Source of the DNA: DAOMFB01 sp963801475 | GTDB lineage: Bacteria > Acidobacteriota > Thermoanaerobaculia > UBA5066 | Assembly (NCBI GenBank): GCA_963801475.1 | Contig: CAWDEX010000001.1 | Span: 496,001 to 560,000, forward strand | DNA length: 64,000 nt | Direction: 5' to 3' | Shown: piece by piece, positions 1-8,675 of the stretch | How positions within the stretch are numbered: position 1 is the stretch's first letter | How the letters are laid out: every line of letters begins with the position of its first letter | Translations under genes and position numbers: made by a program | Notes under the pieces: generated by a model | Database searches by the model: none | Told to the model about the DNA's origin: nothing | The model's input: only the letters and a program-made list of their open reading frames with translations

Positions 1-1
1 C

Positions 2-115
2 TCGACGGCGCTCCTCGTGTCGAAAGACGGAAATCTCCGGCTCGTCGAGCGGTCGTTCGACCCCTCGGGCGAGCCGACCGGCACGGTGGACGTCTCGATC
101 CCGGTGGAGCCCTAG
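2..115 (+). CDS. C-terminal end of an unidentified protein (5' partial)
   Basis: An open frame runs in from the left edge and ends at TAG 113-115. About 37 residues are visible, ending in SIPVEP. The codons are GC3-rich like those of the neighbours, which supports real coding. The stop overlaps the stop of the convergent HtrA-like gene within CTAG. Too little is present to assign a family; the short alternating hydrophobic and charged pattern would suit the last strands of a beta-rich domain, but that is a guess. Confidence 0.45.
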   Translation, partial: STALLVSKDGNLRLVERSFDPSGEPTGTVDVSIPVEP

Positions 116-1260
116 CGCGACTCCGAGAGAAGGACGTCGGTCTCGAGCGTCCGGTCGCCGCGGAGGAACTTCACCTTCGCCTTCTCGCCGGGCTTCCGCT
201 TCTCGAGGAGGGTTGCGAGGTCGTCGTAGCTGTGGACCGGCTTGCCGTCCACCTCGACGATGACGTCGCCGACGAGGATGTCGCCGTTCTCGTCCTGGCG
301 CGTCCCGCGGAGCCCGGCCTTCTCGGCGCCGGAGCCCTCGTTGACCGACATGAGGAGGACGCCGTCCACGCCGAGGCGCTGCGCGAGACGCGGGTCGGCG
401 AGGACGACGCCGAGCTGGGGGCGGATGACGCGGCCGTGCTGGATGATCTGCGGCACGACCTCGTTGACCGTGTCGACCGGGATCGCGAAGCCGATCCCCG
501 CGCTGCCGCCCGAGGGGCTGGCGATCTGCGTGTTGACGCCGATGAGGCGCCCGGCGCTGTCGAGCAGGGGGCCCCCGGAGTTGCCCGGGTTGATCGCGGC
601 GTCGGTCTGGATGACCTCCCCGATCTTCCGGTTCGTCATCGACTGGATGCTCCGTCCGAGGGCGCTGACGATTCCCGTCGTCAGCGTCCGGTCGAGGCCG
701 AAGGGGTTTCCGATGGCGAAGACGCGCTGACCGACGGAAAGGTCGCGGCTCGTCCCGACCAGGATCGGCCTCAGCTTTTCCCGCGGCGCCGGGATCCGGA
801 GGACGGCGACGTCCTTGTCGGGGGCCGCGCCGACGACCCGGGCGGGGTATGTCGACTGGTCGTCCAGCGTGACCCGGACGTTGGAAGAACTGGCGATGAC
901 GTGGAAATTCGTCACGACGTGCCCGTCGGCGTCCCAGATGAAGCCGGAGCCGGCGCCCTGCGGCACCTCCATGACGTCGAAGAAGCTCCGCGCGCGCGCC
1001 AGCGTCGTGACGTAGACGACGGACGGGCTCGAACGGGAGAAGAGCTCGATCGTCGCCTTCTCCTCCGAGGAGAGATCGCCGCGCGCCGTCACGGGGCGAG
1101 GCTCGGCGGGCGGGCCCCCCGCACGGCGGGCGAAGGGGTTCGGGATCCCTCCCTGGAGGAGCCGGAAGACGATGTAAGCCGCCAGGATGCCGAGGAGGAG
1201 CGGCAGGAGGGCGGACGGCCGTCGCGGAGGCGAGGTCGGCGGAGGCGGGTAGCCGGACAT
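112..1260 (-). CDS. htrA: HtrA/DegP-like trypsin-fold serine protease with one PDZ domain
   Basis: A 382-residue membrane-anchored protease for periplasmic protein quality control. A short Pro-rich N-terminus precedes one membrane segment at about residues 18-36, so the catalytic part should face the periplasm. The trypsin-like triad is visible: H120 in TNFHV, D150 in DKDVAVL and S228 in GNSGGPL. One PDZ domain covers about 280-375, so this is the single-PDZ DegS/HhoB-like layout rather than two-PDZ DegP. The stop overlaps the convergent upstream gene in CTAG. No Shine-Dalgarno is seen; a TAGAAT hexamer on the minus strand (1276-1271) ends 10 bases before the ATG, suggesting a very short leader. 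The next gene upstream on the same strand is the kinase. Confidence 0.93.
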   Translation of the reverse strand: MSGYPPPPTSPPRRPSALLPLLLGILAAYIVFRLLQGGIPNPFARRAGGPPAEPRPVTARGDLSSEEKATIELFSRSSPSVVYVTTLARARSFFDVMEVPQGAGSGFIWDADGHVVTNFHVIASSSNVRVTLDDQSTYPARVVGAAPDKDVAVLRIPAPREKLRPILVGTSRDLSVGQRVFAIGNPFGLDRTLTTGIVSALGRSIQSMTNRKIGEVIQTDAAINPGNSGGPLLDSAGRLIGVNTQIASPSGGSAGIGFAIPVDTVNEVVPQIIQHGRVIRPQLGVVLADPRLAQRLGVDGVLLMSVNEGSGAEKAGLRGTRQDENGDILVGDVIVEVDGKPVHSYDDLATLLEKRKPGEKAKVKFLRGDRTLETDVLLSESR

Positions 1261-1302
1261 CTTCAGGGCGATTCTAGGCCGAGTCGAGCGCGGACCGAGG
1301 CG

Positions 1303-4008
1303 TCAGCGGCGCGCGCCCCCGGTTCCGAGACCGGCGAGCCCGTCGACGAGGATCAGGCTCGAGAGGTTCTCGCTGAGCGCGAGGACGAGAGAGCGGCCGT
1401 CCGGCGAGAGGGCGAACGACTCGACGTCCGTGTTCGCATCGAATCCCGCGAGGGGCCGGCGCGAAGCGGACGTGTCGCGCCCGGGCGCGAAATCCTGCAG
1501 GAAGACGCCCGAGCGACCGCGCTCGTCCTGCCCGATGAAGGCGATCGCCTTGCCGTCCGGCGTCCAGGACGCCCGCCCCGCGACGTACTGCGGGGCGGGA
1601 ACGGCCAGGGGGACGTCGAGCTCGAAGGGGGCCGGCACGCCGTCCTCGAGGCGGACGACGTGAACGACGGCGCGCGCCGCCGGGGCCGGCACGGTGTAGA
1701 GGACCCACTTCCCGTCGGGCGATGCGTGGGGCGCCGCGACGAATCCGGACACGAGGCGGCGGGCCTCGCTCCCGTCGGGCCGGATCTTCCAGACCCCCGC
1801 CTTCTCGCGCTGGAACGAGGCGAAGACGATCCAGGAGAGGTCCGCAGGCGCGGAGGGATTCCCCGCGTCCGCGCCGTCGTTCGAGACCTGTCTCGGGTTG
1901 GAACCGTCCGGGTCGGCCATCCAGATCTCGTGGTGGCCGGAACGTGTCGAGCTCCAGAGGAGATGCCGGCCGTCGCCGGTGAGGAACGGATCGCGGTCGT
2001 CGGGCTCTTCGTCCGTCATGCGGATCAGGCCGCCCGTGGCCGTCGTGAGCCGCCAGAGATCGAGACTCCCGTTCCGGTTCGACGAGAAGACGAGCGAGGC
2101 GCCGTCGGCGGAGAAGACCGGCTGCCGGTCGTTGCTGTTGCCGTGCGTCAGCCACTGCGGTGCGGCGGCGGAGGACGCAGCCACCGGCCGGAATTGCAGG
2201 TTCTGGCGCATCACCGGGGCCTCGGCCACGACCCGCCCGGGGAACGCGACGTCGAGAACTCGCCCGAACGTCACGGCGGCGAGGAGGGTCTTCGACTCTC
2301 CGCCCGCGATCCGCTGCGTCAACAGCCGGCCGCCGAAGTTCCCGGCTGCGTCGCTGCTCCGGGCGTAGAGGATCTCGCCCGGGGAGATCCAGGCCGGCGT
2401 CGAGAGCCGTCCGCCCGCGCCCGCCGGCGCAAGGGTCCGCGCGGTCCCCCCCGCGGCGGGGACGAGCGTGATGCTCCAGGGGATGTCGCTGCCGATGTCG
2501 CGCGGGCCCGCGGCGACGGCGATCAAACGGCCGTCGGGCGACCAGCGGGGCGGAAGCGTCTGGAGTCCCTCCGTCCGCCAGAGGTCCCGAGGCCCGCTGC
2601 CGTCCGCGGCGGAGACTGCGAGGATCGTGACCGTTCGGCCCGGCTCCCGGGCCGCGCGGAGGAAGGCGAGCCGGCCGCCGTCGGGAGACGGGTCGGCGAG
2701 GCCGGCGTCGTCGAGGAGACGGCGGGCCTCGCCGCCGACGGCGGGCACGCGGAGTATCGAGGGGCTGCCGCCGGTGACGCGCGTAAAGAGAATGGCCGCG
2801 CCGTCCGGCGTGAAGCGCGGGGCGACGTCGGGCCCGGCCGTCAGGGCGGTCTCCGTCCCGTTGGGGAGCTGCTTGATCCAGACGCGGGAGATCCCGTCGC
2901 GGTTCGACGAGAAGGCGATCGACCTTCCGTCGGGGGAGGACGCGGGGCCAGTGTCGTGTCCCGAGTAGGTCACGTTCCGGATCGTCGGCGGCTCGGCCGG
3001 CGCCGGAGAAAGGCGCCGGCCGGCGAGGACGCCGGCCGCGAAGAGGAGGAGGCCTGCGAGCACGAGGGCGACGGGCAGGCCCCGTCGCTTCTTCGAGGGT
3101 GCGGAGGCCGGGAACCCGGCATCGAGGGCCGACCGGCCGGAGAGAGACGGGAGGTGCTCGGCGAGGTGGGCGAGATCGCGCGCGAGGTCGCGCGTGGAGG
3201 CGTACCGCTCCGTCGGGTCCTTCGCGAGGCACCGGTCGATGACCCACCGGACGGGGAGAGGCAGCGACGAGTCGATCTCGCCGGCCGGCTCAGGCTCGTC
3301 GCGCACGACGGCGGCCAGTGTCTCGGGGAGCGTGTCGCGCCGGAAGGCGCGTCGGCCGGTGACCATCTCGTAAAGGACCGAGCCGAAGGAGAACTGGTCG
3401 GAGCGGTAGTCGGCGGGGCGCCCCGAGGCCTGCTCCGGGGACATGTAGCCTGGCGTGCCGAGGACCATTCCGGGCGCCGTCGGCTCTCCGGTCGCCTGAA
3501 CCGTCTCGTCGTCGGCGGCGGCCGCGGGGGGCGCCGACTTGGCGAGGCCGAAGTCGAGGATCTTGGCCCGACCGTCGGGCCGCACGACGACGTTCTCGGG
3601 CTTCAGGTCGCGGTGGGTGATCCCCTTCTCGTGAGCGGCCGCGAGGCCGTCGGCGATCTGCGCGGCGATCTGGAGGACGCGGCGGAGCGGCGGACGCTCG
3701 CCCGAGAGGATCTGGCGCAGGCTCGAGCCGTCCACCAGCTCCATGGCCACCCACGAGACGTCGCCGGACTGGCCCACGTCGTGGACCACGACGATGTTCG
3801 GGTGGTTCAGCGCGGAGGCGGCTCGCGCCTCCTTGGCGAACCGCACGGCGGCGTCGCTCTGCTCCGCGGCCGCCGCGGGAAGGACCTTGACGGCCACGTC
3901 GCGGCCGAGGCGCTCGTCCCGGGCCCGGTAAACCTCCCCCATCCCGCCCGCGCCGAGCGGCGCGACGACCTCGAAAGGCCCCAGCCGGGTTCCCGGAGCG
4001 ATGCGCAT
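1303..4008 (-). CDS. Serine/threonine protein kinase with C-terminal TolB-like propeller
   Basis: A 901-residue transmembrane kinase of the PknB/Hanks type. The kinase domain occupies about residues 10-275: glycine loop GAGGMGEVY at 20-28, ATP-binding lysine K41, HRDLKPEN at 132-139 with catalytic D134, and DFG at 152-154. A single membrane segment near 313-333 separates it from a periplasmic half of about 560 residues with repeated SPDG/DLW-type blades, the TolB/WD40-like beta-propeller. Family knowledge: such propellers act as sensor or protein-binding domains, and this kinase-propeller fusion is common in Acidobacteriota. No cognate phosphatase is nearby. The VWA-protein gene lies just upstream on the same strand (about 43 bases), so co-transcription is possible. 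Confidence 0.93.
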   Translation of the reverse strand: MRIAPGTRLGPFEVVAPLGAGGMGEVYRARDERLGRDVAVKVLPAAAAEQSDAAVRFAKEARAASALNHPNIVVVHDVGQSGDVSWVAMELVDGSSLRQILSGERPPLRRVLQIAAQIADGLAAAHEKGITHRDLKPENVVVRPDGRAKILDFGLAKSAPPAAAADDETVQATGEPTAPGMVLGTPGYMSPEQASGRPADYRSDQFSFGSVLYEMVTGRRAFRRDTLPETLAAVVRDEPEPAGEIDSSLPLPVRWVIDRCLAKDPTERYASTRDLARDLAHLAEHLPSLSGRSALDAGFPASAPSKKRRGLPVALVLAGLLLFAAGVLAGRRLSPAPAEPPTIRNVTYSGHDTGPASSPDGRSIAFSSNRDGISRVWIKQLPNGTETALTAGPDVAPRFTPDGAAILFTRVTGGSPSILRVPAVGGEARRLLDDAGLADPSPDGGRLAFLRAAREPGRTVTILAVSAADGSGPRDLWRTEGLQTLPPRWSPDGRLIAVAAGPRDIGSDIPWSITLVPAAGGTARTLAPAGAGGRLSTPAWISPGEILYARSSDAAGNFGGRLLTQRIAGGESKTLLAAVTFGRVLDVAFPGRVVAEAPVMRQNLQFRPVAASSAAAPQWLTHGNSNDRQPVFSADGASLVFSSNRNGSLDLWRLTTATGGLIRMTDEEPDDRDPFLTGDGRHLLWSSTRSGHHEIWMADPDGSNPRQVSNDGADAGNPSAPADLSWIVFASFQREKAGVWKIRPDGSEARRLVSGFVAAPHASPDGKWVLYTVPAPAARAVVHVVRLEDGVPAPFELDVPLAVPAPQYVAGRASWTPDGKAIAFIGQDERGRSGVFLQDFAPGRDTSASRRPLAGFDANTDVESFALSPDGRSLVLALSENLSSLILVDGLAGLGTGGARR

Positions 4009-4051
4009 GATGGGCGGCTTGGATTATCTCCCCGCGAGGTCGCGGGCGAGC

Positions 4052-5551
4052 TCAGTAGAAGAATCCGGGCGAGGTCTGGACGCGGCCGCGTCGGGTCCGG
4101 ATCTCGACGCCGTGAAACGAACCGGTCCGCTTCGCGTTCGGGAGGTACGACACAAGGTACTGCGTCCGGATGTCGCGCTCGATCTCCTCGTAGAAGCGGG
4201 GGAGGTCCGCGGCCTTCTGCACGGGGTACATCCGCCCGCCCGTGGCCTGGGCGAACCGCTCGAGCACCTTCAGGTTCGGGGGCTGCTCGACGGGTATCTC
4301 CTGATAGCGCTCGCGAGTCGTTCCGTCCTCGTCCTTCTCGCGGACGCGGACGAGCGACAGCCCCGTCCAGGGGAGCGCGAGGGCGTAGATCTTCACGCCG
4401 GACTGGCGGGCGTAAGCGAGGGCCGCCGACTCGGGCACGTCCTCGTCGTAGGCGTTGCCGTCCGTGATCAGGAGCATGGCCCGGGCTCCCTGGTTCCCCT
4501 GGAACTGGTAGAGCCCGCGGATGACGGCCTGGTTCAGGAGCGTTCCGGGGACAGGGTCGTCCTCGAGGGCGAGAACCGACTGCCGCAGGGCGTCCCGTGA
4601 GCGGGTCCAGTCGACGAGCCGGACGACGGCGGGGCCGAATCGGAGCAGGAACGCCTGGTCCCGGTTCTTGAGCGCCCGCTCGATGAAGAGGTTCGCCGTC
4701 GCCTGCTTCAGGGCGTCCATGTACATGAGCGACTGCGACGTGTCGACGAGGAGGCCGACGGCGAGCGGCGTGTCGCGGAGGAGCTTCACCTCGCGGATCT
4801 CGCACGGGCCGTCGGCGTCTCGGACGCTGAAGTCCTCGGCCGACAGGCCTTCCAGCGGCTCGTTGCCGCGGTAGACGCCGACGACCTGCTCCACGATGTG
4901 GGCCTCGGAGGTGGCGACGAGTCCCCGGCCGTTCAGGATGACCGTCTTCTCGGCATGCCGGCCCGACGTCGTCTTCAGGAAGGCGGAGATCGGCGTCGTC
5001 CGGTCGGAGACGTTCACCACGGCGGAGCGGAGCGCGCCGTCTCCCGCCAGGGGCGAGGGCCCGTCTCCGGTCTCGATCGCGAGGCTCTCGATGGCGTCGC
5101 CGGCCGGGACCCGGGCCCGAACCAGCACCGGGACGGGACCCGAGACGGTCTGCCCGTCGAGGGGAGAAAGGACCTCCACGCTGACGAAGCGCTCCCCGGG
5201 GTTCAGGATCGCCTCCTGCTGGTAGAGGGCCTGACGGCTCTCGTCGAGGGCGATCGCGACGACCCGTTTCTCCTGCGGGATCGGCCCGACGTCGAATGCG
5301 GCGCTGAACTCCGGCCGCGCGGCCCGGCGGGACACGCCGTCCAGCGTCCAGACGACGCTCGCGACGCGGGGATCTTCGGCGCGGGCTCTGAGGGTGACGC
5401 GCCCCGTCGCCATCCCCTCCGGGACCTGGAGACGGAAGGCCGGCTGGAGGTCGGGCGCGCCAATGGCGTGCATCCACGCCAGAAGGAGCACGGCGGCGAG
5501 GGGCGGGACGAGGAGGCGCGGTGGCCGCGCGAAGTGGGTGCGAGGGATCAT
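4052..5551 (-). CDS. VWFA-related (acidobacterial-type) secreted VWA-domain protein
   Basis: A 499-residue protein with an N-terminal signal or anchor (hydrophobic 12-27), beta-rich Ig-like segments to about 210, then a von Willebrand factor A domain from about 262 on. The MIDAS metal-binding motif is DTSQS at 270-274, close to the DxSxS consensus, and a later ITDG motif supplies another metal ligand. The sequence just before the VWA domain resembles the 'VWFA-related Acidobacterial domain' family (TIGR03436), which supports the host phylum. It is probably exported and binds protein partners. It lies upstream of the kinase gene on the same strand; a functional link is inference only. Confidence 0.88.
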   Translation of the reverse strand: MIPRTHFARPPRLLVPPLAAVLLLAWMHAIGAPDLQPAFRLQVPEGMATGRVTLRARAEDPRVASVVWTLDGVSRRAARPEFSAAFDVGPIPQEKRVVAIALDESRQALYQQEAILNPGERFVSVEVLSPLDGQTVSGPVPVLVRARVPAGDAIESLAIETGDGPSPLAGDGALRSAVVNVSDRTTPISAFLKTTSGRHAEKTVILNGRGLVATSEAHIVEQVVGVYRGNEPLEGLSAEDFSVRDADGPCEIREVKLLRDTPLAVGLLVDTSQSLMYMDALKQATANLFIERALKNRDQAFLLRFGPAVVRLVDWTRSRDALRQSVLALEDDPVPGTLLNQAVIRGLYQFQGNQGARAMLLITDGNAYDEDVPESAALAYARQSGVKIYALALPWTGLSLVRVREKDEDGTTRERYQEIPVEQPPNLKVLERFAQATGGRMYPVQKAADLPRFYEEIERDIRTQYLVSYLPNAKRTGSFHGVEIRTRRGRVQTSPGFFY

Positions 5552-5639
5552 CGAGAGCGAGCCGATTATCGCCGCCGGGCCCGCGTCGCGGCGGCCGTCG
5601 CTATGCTGGCCCGCGAGTGGTTTTGAGCGGAGGATTGAA

Positions 5640-5816
5640 ATGACCTGATGGGTCTGGCTCCTCCTCGGCCTCGGGCTCCTCGCGCCCGAGGCGGGGACGA
5701 CGATGATTCTCCCGACGAATTTCGCCGACGTCGCGGCGATGGTCCAGACGGCAATGTCCGCGGTGAAGCAGGCCCAGGCTCCGCCGCCGGCGGCCGTACC
5801 GCCCCCCGCGCGCTGA
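5640..5816 (+). pseudogene. Small membrane-protein ORF interrupted by an in-frame TGA at codon 3
   Basis: A GGAGG sequence sits 7 bases before ATG 5640, but the third codon is TGA (5646-5648). Read through it, the frame continues for 58 codons to TGA 5814-5816: a Trp/Leu-rich hydrophobic start (WVWLLLGLGLL) followed by an Ala/Pro-rich tail ending PPPAR. The start resembles the N-terminus of NfeD-like or other small inner-membrane proteins, but the tail does not. The only uninterrupted part with an ATG is 5703-5816 (37 residues). TGG to TGA at codon 3 would be a single substitution or sequencing error. TGA is an ordinary stop elsewhere in the window, so recoding is unlikely. It is convergent with fumarase. 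Confidence 0.35.
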
Positions 5817-5822
5817 GCCCGG

Positions 5823-7220
5823 CTAGCCGGACCCGTCCGGGCCGACCATCTTCACCGGGTCGACCCACCGGTCGAAGTCTTCCGGCGAGACGAAGCCCAG
5901 CTCCGCCGCCGTCTCCCGGAGCGTCTTTCCCGTCCGATGCGCCTCCTCGGCGATCCGGGCCGCCTTGTCGTACCCGATGCGCGGGGCGAGCGCCGTCACG
6001 AGCATGAGCGACCGTCGCATCAGCTCCTCGATCCGGGCGCGGTCGGGCTCGATTCCCTCGGCGCAGTGGACGCGGAAGCTCCGGCAGGCGTCGGAGAGGA
6101 GCCGGACCGACTCGAGGAGGTTGTGGATGATGACCGGCTTCATGACGTTCAGCTCGAAGTTCCCCTGGCTCGCGGCGAAGGCGACCGCCGCGTCGTTGCC
6201 GTAGACCTCGGCCACGACCATCATCAGCGCCTCGGACTGCGTCGGGTTCACCTTGCCCGGCATGATGGAGCTGCCCGGCTCGTTCTCCGGGATCCGGATC
6301 TCGCCGAGGCCCGAGCGGGGCCCCGAGGCCAGCCAGCGGACGTCGTTGGCGATCTTGAAAAGCGATCCGGCGAGCGTCCGGAGAGCGCCCGAGGCGAAGG
6401 CGGCGGCGTCGTGCGCCGCGAGGGCCTCGAACTTGCTGGGCGCCGCGACGAAGGGGAGTCCCGTCAGCGCCGATATCCGCCGCGCCACCCGCTCCGCGTA
6501 GCCGGGGGGCGCGTTGATCCCCGTGCCGACGGCCGTGCCGCCGATCGCCAGCTCGTAGAGGTGAGGGAGCGCCTGCCGGACGTGGGCGATCCCGTGGTCG
6601 AGCTGGGAGACCCAGCCGGAGATCTCCTGTCCGAGCGTGAGCGGAACGGCATCCTGGAGATGGGTCCGGCCGATCTTCACGATAGAGGCGAAGGCCCTCG
6701 ACTTCGCCTCGAGGACGTCGCGGAGCATCGCCGCTTCCGGGAGGAGACGGCCCTCGATCTCCGAGACCGCCGCAATCGACATCGCCGTGGGGAACGTGTC
6801 GTTCGAGGACTGGGACCGGTTGACGTCGTCGTTCGGGTGGATCGGCGTCTTCGAGCCCATCCGGCCACCCGCCATCTCGATCGCCCGGTTTGCGATGACC
6901 TCGTTGACGTTCATGTTCGTCTGCGTTCCGCTGCCCGTCTGGAAGACGACGAGCGGAAAGTGGGCCTCGAGCGTCCCGTCGATCACCTCCTCCGCGGCCG
7001 CGACGATCCACGCCGCCTTCTCGGGCGGCAGGAGGCCCAGATCGCGGTTCACCTCGGCGGCGGCCTTCTTCAGGAGTCCGAAGGCCCGGATCAGGGGGCG
7101 GCCGAAGCGGGTCTCGCCGATCTTGAAGTTCTCGAGGGAGCGCTGCGTCTGGGCGCCCCAGTAGCGGTCCGCGCGGACCGCGATCTCGCCCATCGTGTCC
7201 TTCTCGATCCGTGTCGCCAT
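5823..7220 (-). CDS. fumC: Fumarate hydratase class II
   Basis: A 465-residue fumarase/aspartase superfamily enzyme that interconverts fumarate and malate in the TCA cycle; class II is cofactor-free and cytosolic. Visible signatures are TGSGTQTNMN near 96-105, GRTHLQDA with the catalytic His at 187, and the superfamily signature GSSIMPGKVNP at 316-326. The start is placed at MATRIEK because GGGAGG lies 8-12 bases upstream of that ATG; a longer frame to 7259 lacks support. Length is normal for FumC (about 460-465). It diverges from the phosphoesterase gene across about 76 bases. Confidence 0.97.
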   Translation of the reverse strand: MATRIEKDTMGEIAVRADRYWGAQTQRSLENFKIGETRFGRPLIRAFGLLKKAAAEVNRDLGLLPPEKAAWIVAAAEEVIDGTLEAHFPLVVFQTGSGTQTNMNVNEVIANRAIEMAGGRMGSKTPIHPNDDVNRSQSSNDTFPTAMSIAAVSEIEGRLLPEAAMLRDVLEAKSRAFASIVKIGRTHLQDAVPLTLGQEISGWVSQLDHGIAHVRQALPHLYELAIGGTAVGTGINAPPGYAERVARRISALTGLPFVAAPSKFEALAAHDAAAFASGALRTLAGSLFKIANDVRWLASGPRSGLGEIRIPENEPGSSIMPGKVNPTQSEALMMVVAEVYGNDAAVAFAASQGNFELNVMKPVIIHNLLESVRLLSDACRSFRVHCAEGIEPDRARIEELMRRSLMLVTALAPRIGYDKAARIAEEAHRTGKTLRETAAELGFVSPEDFDRWVDPVKMVGPDGSG

Positions 7221-7284
7221 GGCGTTCTCCTCCCTGAGAAGACGTCTCGATGAAAGCATCTTAGTCGTCCCCCCTCCTGCCTCC

Positions 7285-7290
7285 TAGAAT
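7285..7290 (+). promoter_or_regulatory. TAGAAT -10-like hexamer, probable leaderless start
   Basis: TAGAAT (5 of 6 matches to TATAAT) ends 6 bases before the GTG start at 7297. That places the expected transcription start at or within a base or two of the start codon. No Shine-Dalgarno precedes the GTG. A weak TTAGTC lies 18 bases upstream. Confidence 0.45.
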
Positions 7291-7296
7291 CGGAGC

Positions 7297-8646
7297 GTGA
7301 AGGGCCCTCTCCGGCTGGCGGCGCTGATCGCCGTCGTCCTGCCCGCGTGCCGCGGGAGCGCCCTCGTCGTCACCCGCGGGCCGTACCTCCAGTCAGGAAC
7401 CGCCACCAGCATCGTCGTCTGCTGGAGAACGGACGTGCCGACGGACAGCCGCGTCCAGTTCGGGACTCTCCCCCAGGCGCTGACGGCGTCGGCCTCGGAC
7501 GTCTCCCTCGTCCGTGATCACGCCGTCGTTCTCACCGGCCTGAAGCCGGCGACGGCCTACTGGTACCGCGTCGGGACGGCCACGGCTACGCTGGCCGGCG
7601 ACGCGAGTCACCGCTTCTTCACGGCCCCGCCCCCGGGCATCGCGGCTCCGCTCCGCATCTGGATCGTCGGCGACTCGGGGACCGCCGACGCGAACGCCGT
7701 CGCCGTGCGCGCCGCTTTCGACCAGTTCTCCGCGGGGCGGCCGGCCGACCTCTGGCTGATGCTGGGAGACGACGCCTACACCAGCGGAACGGACGGGGAG
7801 TTCCAGAAGGCCGTCTTCGAGACCTACCCGCTGCTCCTCCGCGGCCTCACCCTCTGGTCCGCGTACGGAAACCACGACAGCGTTTCGGCTCGCGCCGTCA
7901 CCGGGTCCGGTCCGTACTTCGACGCGTTCGTCTTCCCGAAGAACGGCGAGGCGGGGGGCGTCCCGTCCGGGACGGAGGCGTACTACGCGTTCGACCGGGG
8001 GGACGTCCACTTCATCTCTCTCGACTCCACCAGCGCGAGCCGGCAGCCGGGAAGCCCGATGCTGGCCTGGCTCGTCGAGGACCTCGAGAGGACGTCGCAG
8101 AGCTGGATCGTCGCCTTCTGGCACCACCCCCCGTACACGAGGGGGTCGCACGACTCGGACATCGAGACCGAGCTCGTGGAGATGCGGCAGAACGTCCTCC
8201 CCCTCCTCGAGGCCGGCGGCGTCGACCTCGTCCTCGCCGGCCACTCGCACAGTTACGAGCGGTCGTTCCTCCTCGACGGACATTACGGACCGTCGAATAC
8301 GCTGACACCCCGCCTGAAGAAGGATGCCGGCGACGGGCGGCCGTCCGGGACCGGCGCGTACCGGAAGCCCCCCGGCCGGACGCCGCGTGCAGGGACCATC
8401 TACGCCGTCGTCGGATCGAGCGGGAAGCTGGGAGGCGGGCGGCTCGATCACCCGGCGATGGTCGTGTCCGAGAACGTCCTCGGGTCGCTCGTGGTCGACA
8501 TCGGCGGCGATCGGCTCGACGCCGTCTTCGTCCGCGCGTCCGGCGCGACGGGAGACTCGTTCTCCATCGTCAAGTCGCGGGTCGGGATCTCCGTCCCGGC
8601 GGTTCCGAAGCCATTTCCTGCGACGCCCCGTCCGAACGGCTCGTGA
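7297..8646 (+). CDS. Purple-acid-phosphatase-like metallophosphoesterase with Fn3-type N-terminal domain
   Basis: A 449-residue secreted esterase. A hydrophobic N-terminus ends in LPAC, so it may be a lipoprotein, although Pro at -2 is unusual. An Fn3-like purple acid phosphatase N-domain (about 28-110) precedes the calcineurin-like domain. The metal-binding blocks appear in order: GDSG, GDDAY, GNHD, FWHH and GHSHSYER. The GDxxY-type tyrosine is the residue that gives purple acid phosphatases their Fe(III) charge-transfer colour. Likely substrates are phosphate monoesters in the periplasm or outside the cell. The start is GTG, with a TAGAAT hexamer 6 bases upstream and no Shine-Dalgarno. It lies 29 bases before the quinone oxidoreductase gene, which has its own promoter-like hexamer. 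Confidence 0.9.
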   Translation: MKGPLRLAALIAVVLPACRGSALVVTRGPYLQSGTATSIVVCWRTDVPTDSRVQFGTLPQALTASASDVSLVRDHAVVLTGLKPATAYWYRVGTATATLAGDASHRFFTAPPPGIAAPLRIWIVGDSGTADANAVAVRAAFDQFSAGRPADLWLMLGDDAYTSGTDGEFQKAVFETYPLLLRGLTLWSAYGNHDSVSARAVTGSGPYFDAFVFPKNGEAGGVPSGTEAYYAFDRGDVHFISLDSTSASRQPGSPMLAWLVEDLERTSQSWIVAFWHHPPYTRGSHDSDIETELVEMRQNVLPLLEAGGVDLVLAGHSHSYERSFLLDGHYGPSNTLTPRLKKDAGDGRPSGTGAYRKPPGRTPRAGTIYAVVGSSGKLGGGRLDHPAMVVSENVLGSLVVDIGGDRLDAVFVRASGATGDSFSIVKSRVGISVPAVPKPFPATPRPNGS

Positions 8647-8660
8647 ATGGCGCGAGTGGA

Positions 8661-8666
8661 TAGACT
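8661..8666 (+). promoter_or_regulatory. TAGACT -10-like hexamer before the quinone oxidoreductase gene
   Basis: TAGACT ends 9 bases before ATG 8676. There is no Shine-Dalgarno in the gap. It follows the same layout as other short-leader starts in this window. Confidence 0.35.
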
Positions 8667-8675
8667 AGGGACGCC

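Noticed and set aside
232..4467. A very long plus-strand open frame across the protease, kinase and VWA genes
   Set aside because: It is antisense to three clear genes and its translation is Arg/Gly/Glu-rich low-complexity sequence without motifs, as expected from GC-rich shadows.
5646..5648. TGA as selenocysteine or reassigned Trp codon
   Set aside because: TGA ends many intact genes here, and no SECIS-like hairpin or selenium genes are seen. One substitution explains it better.
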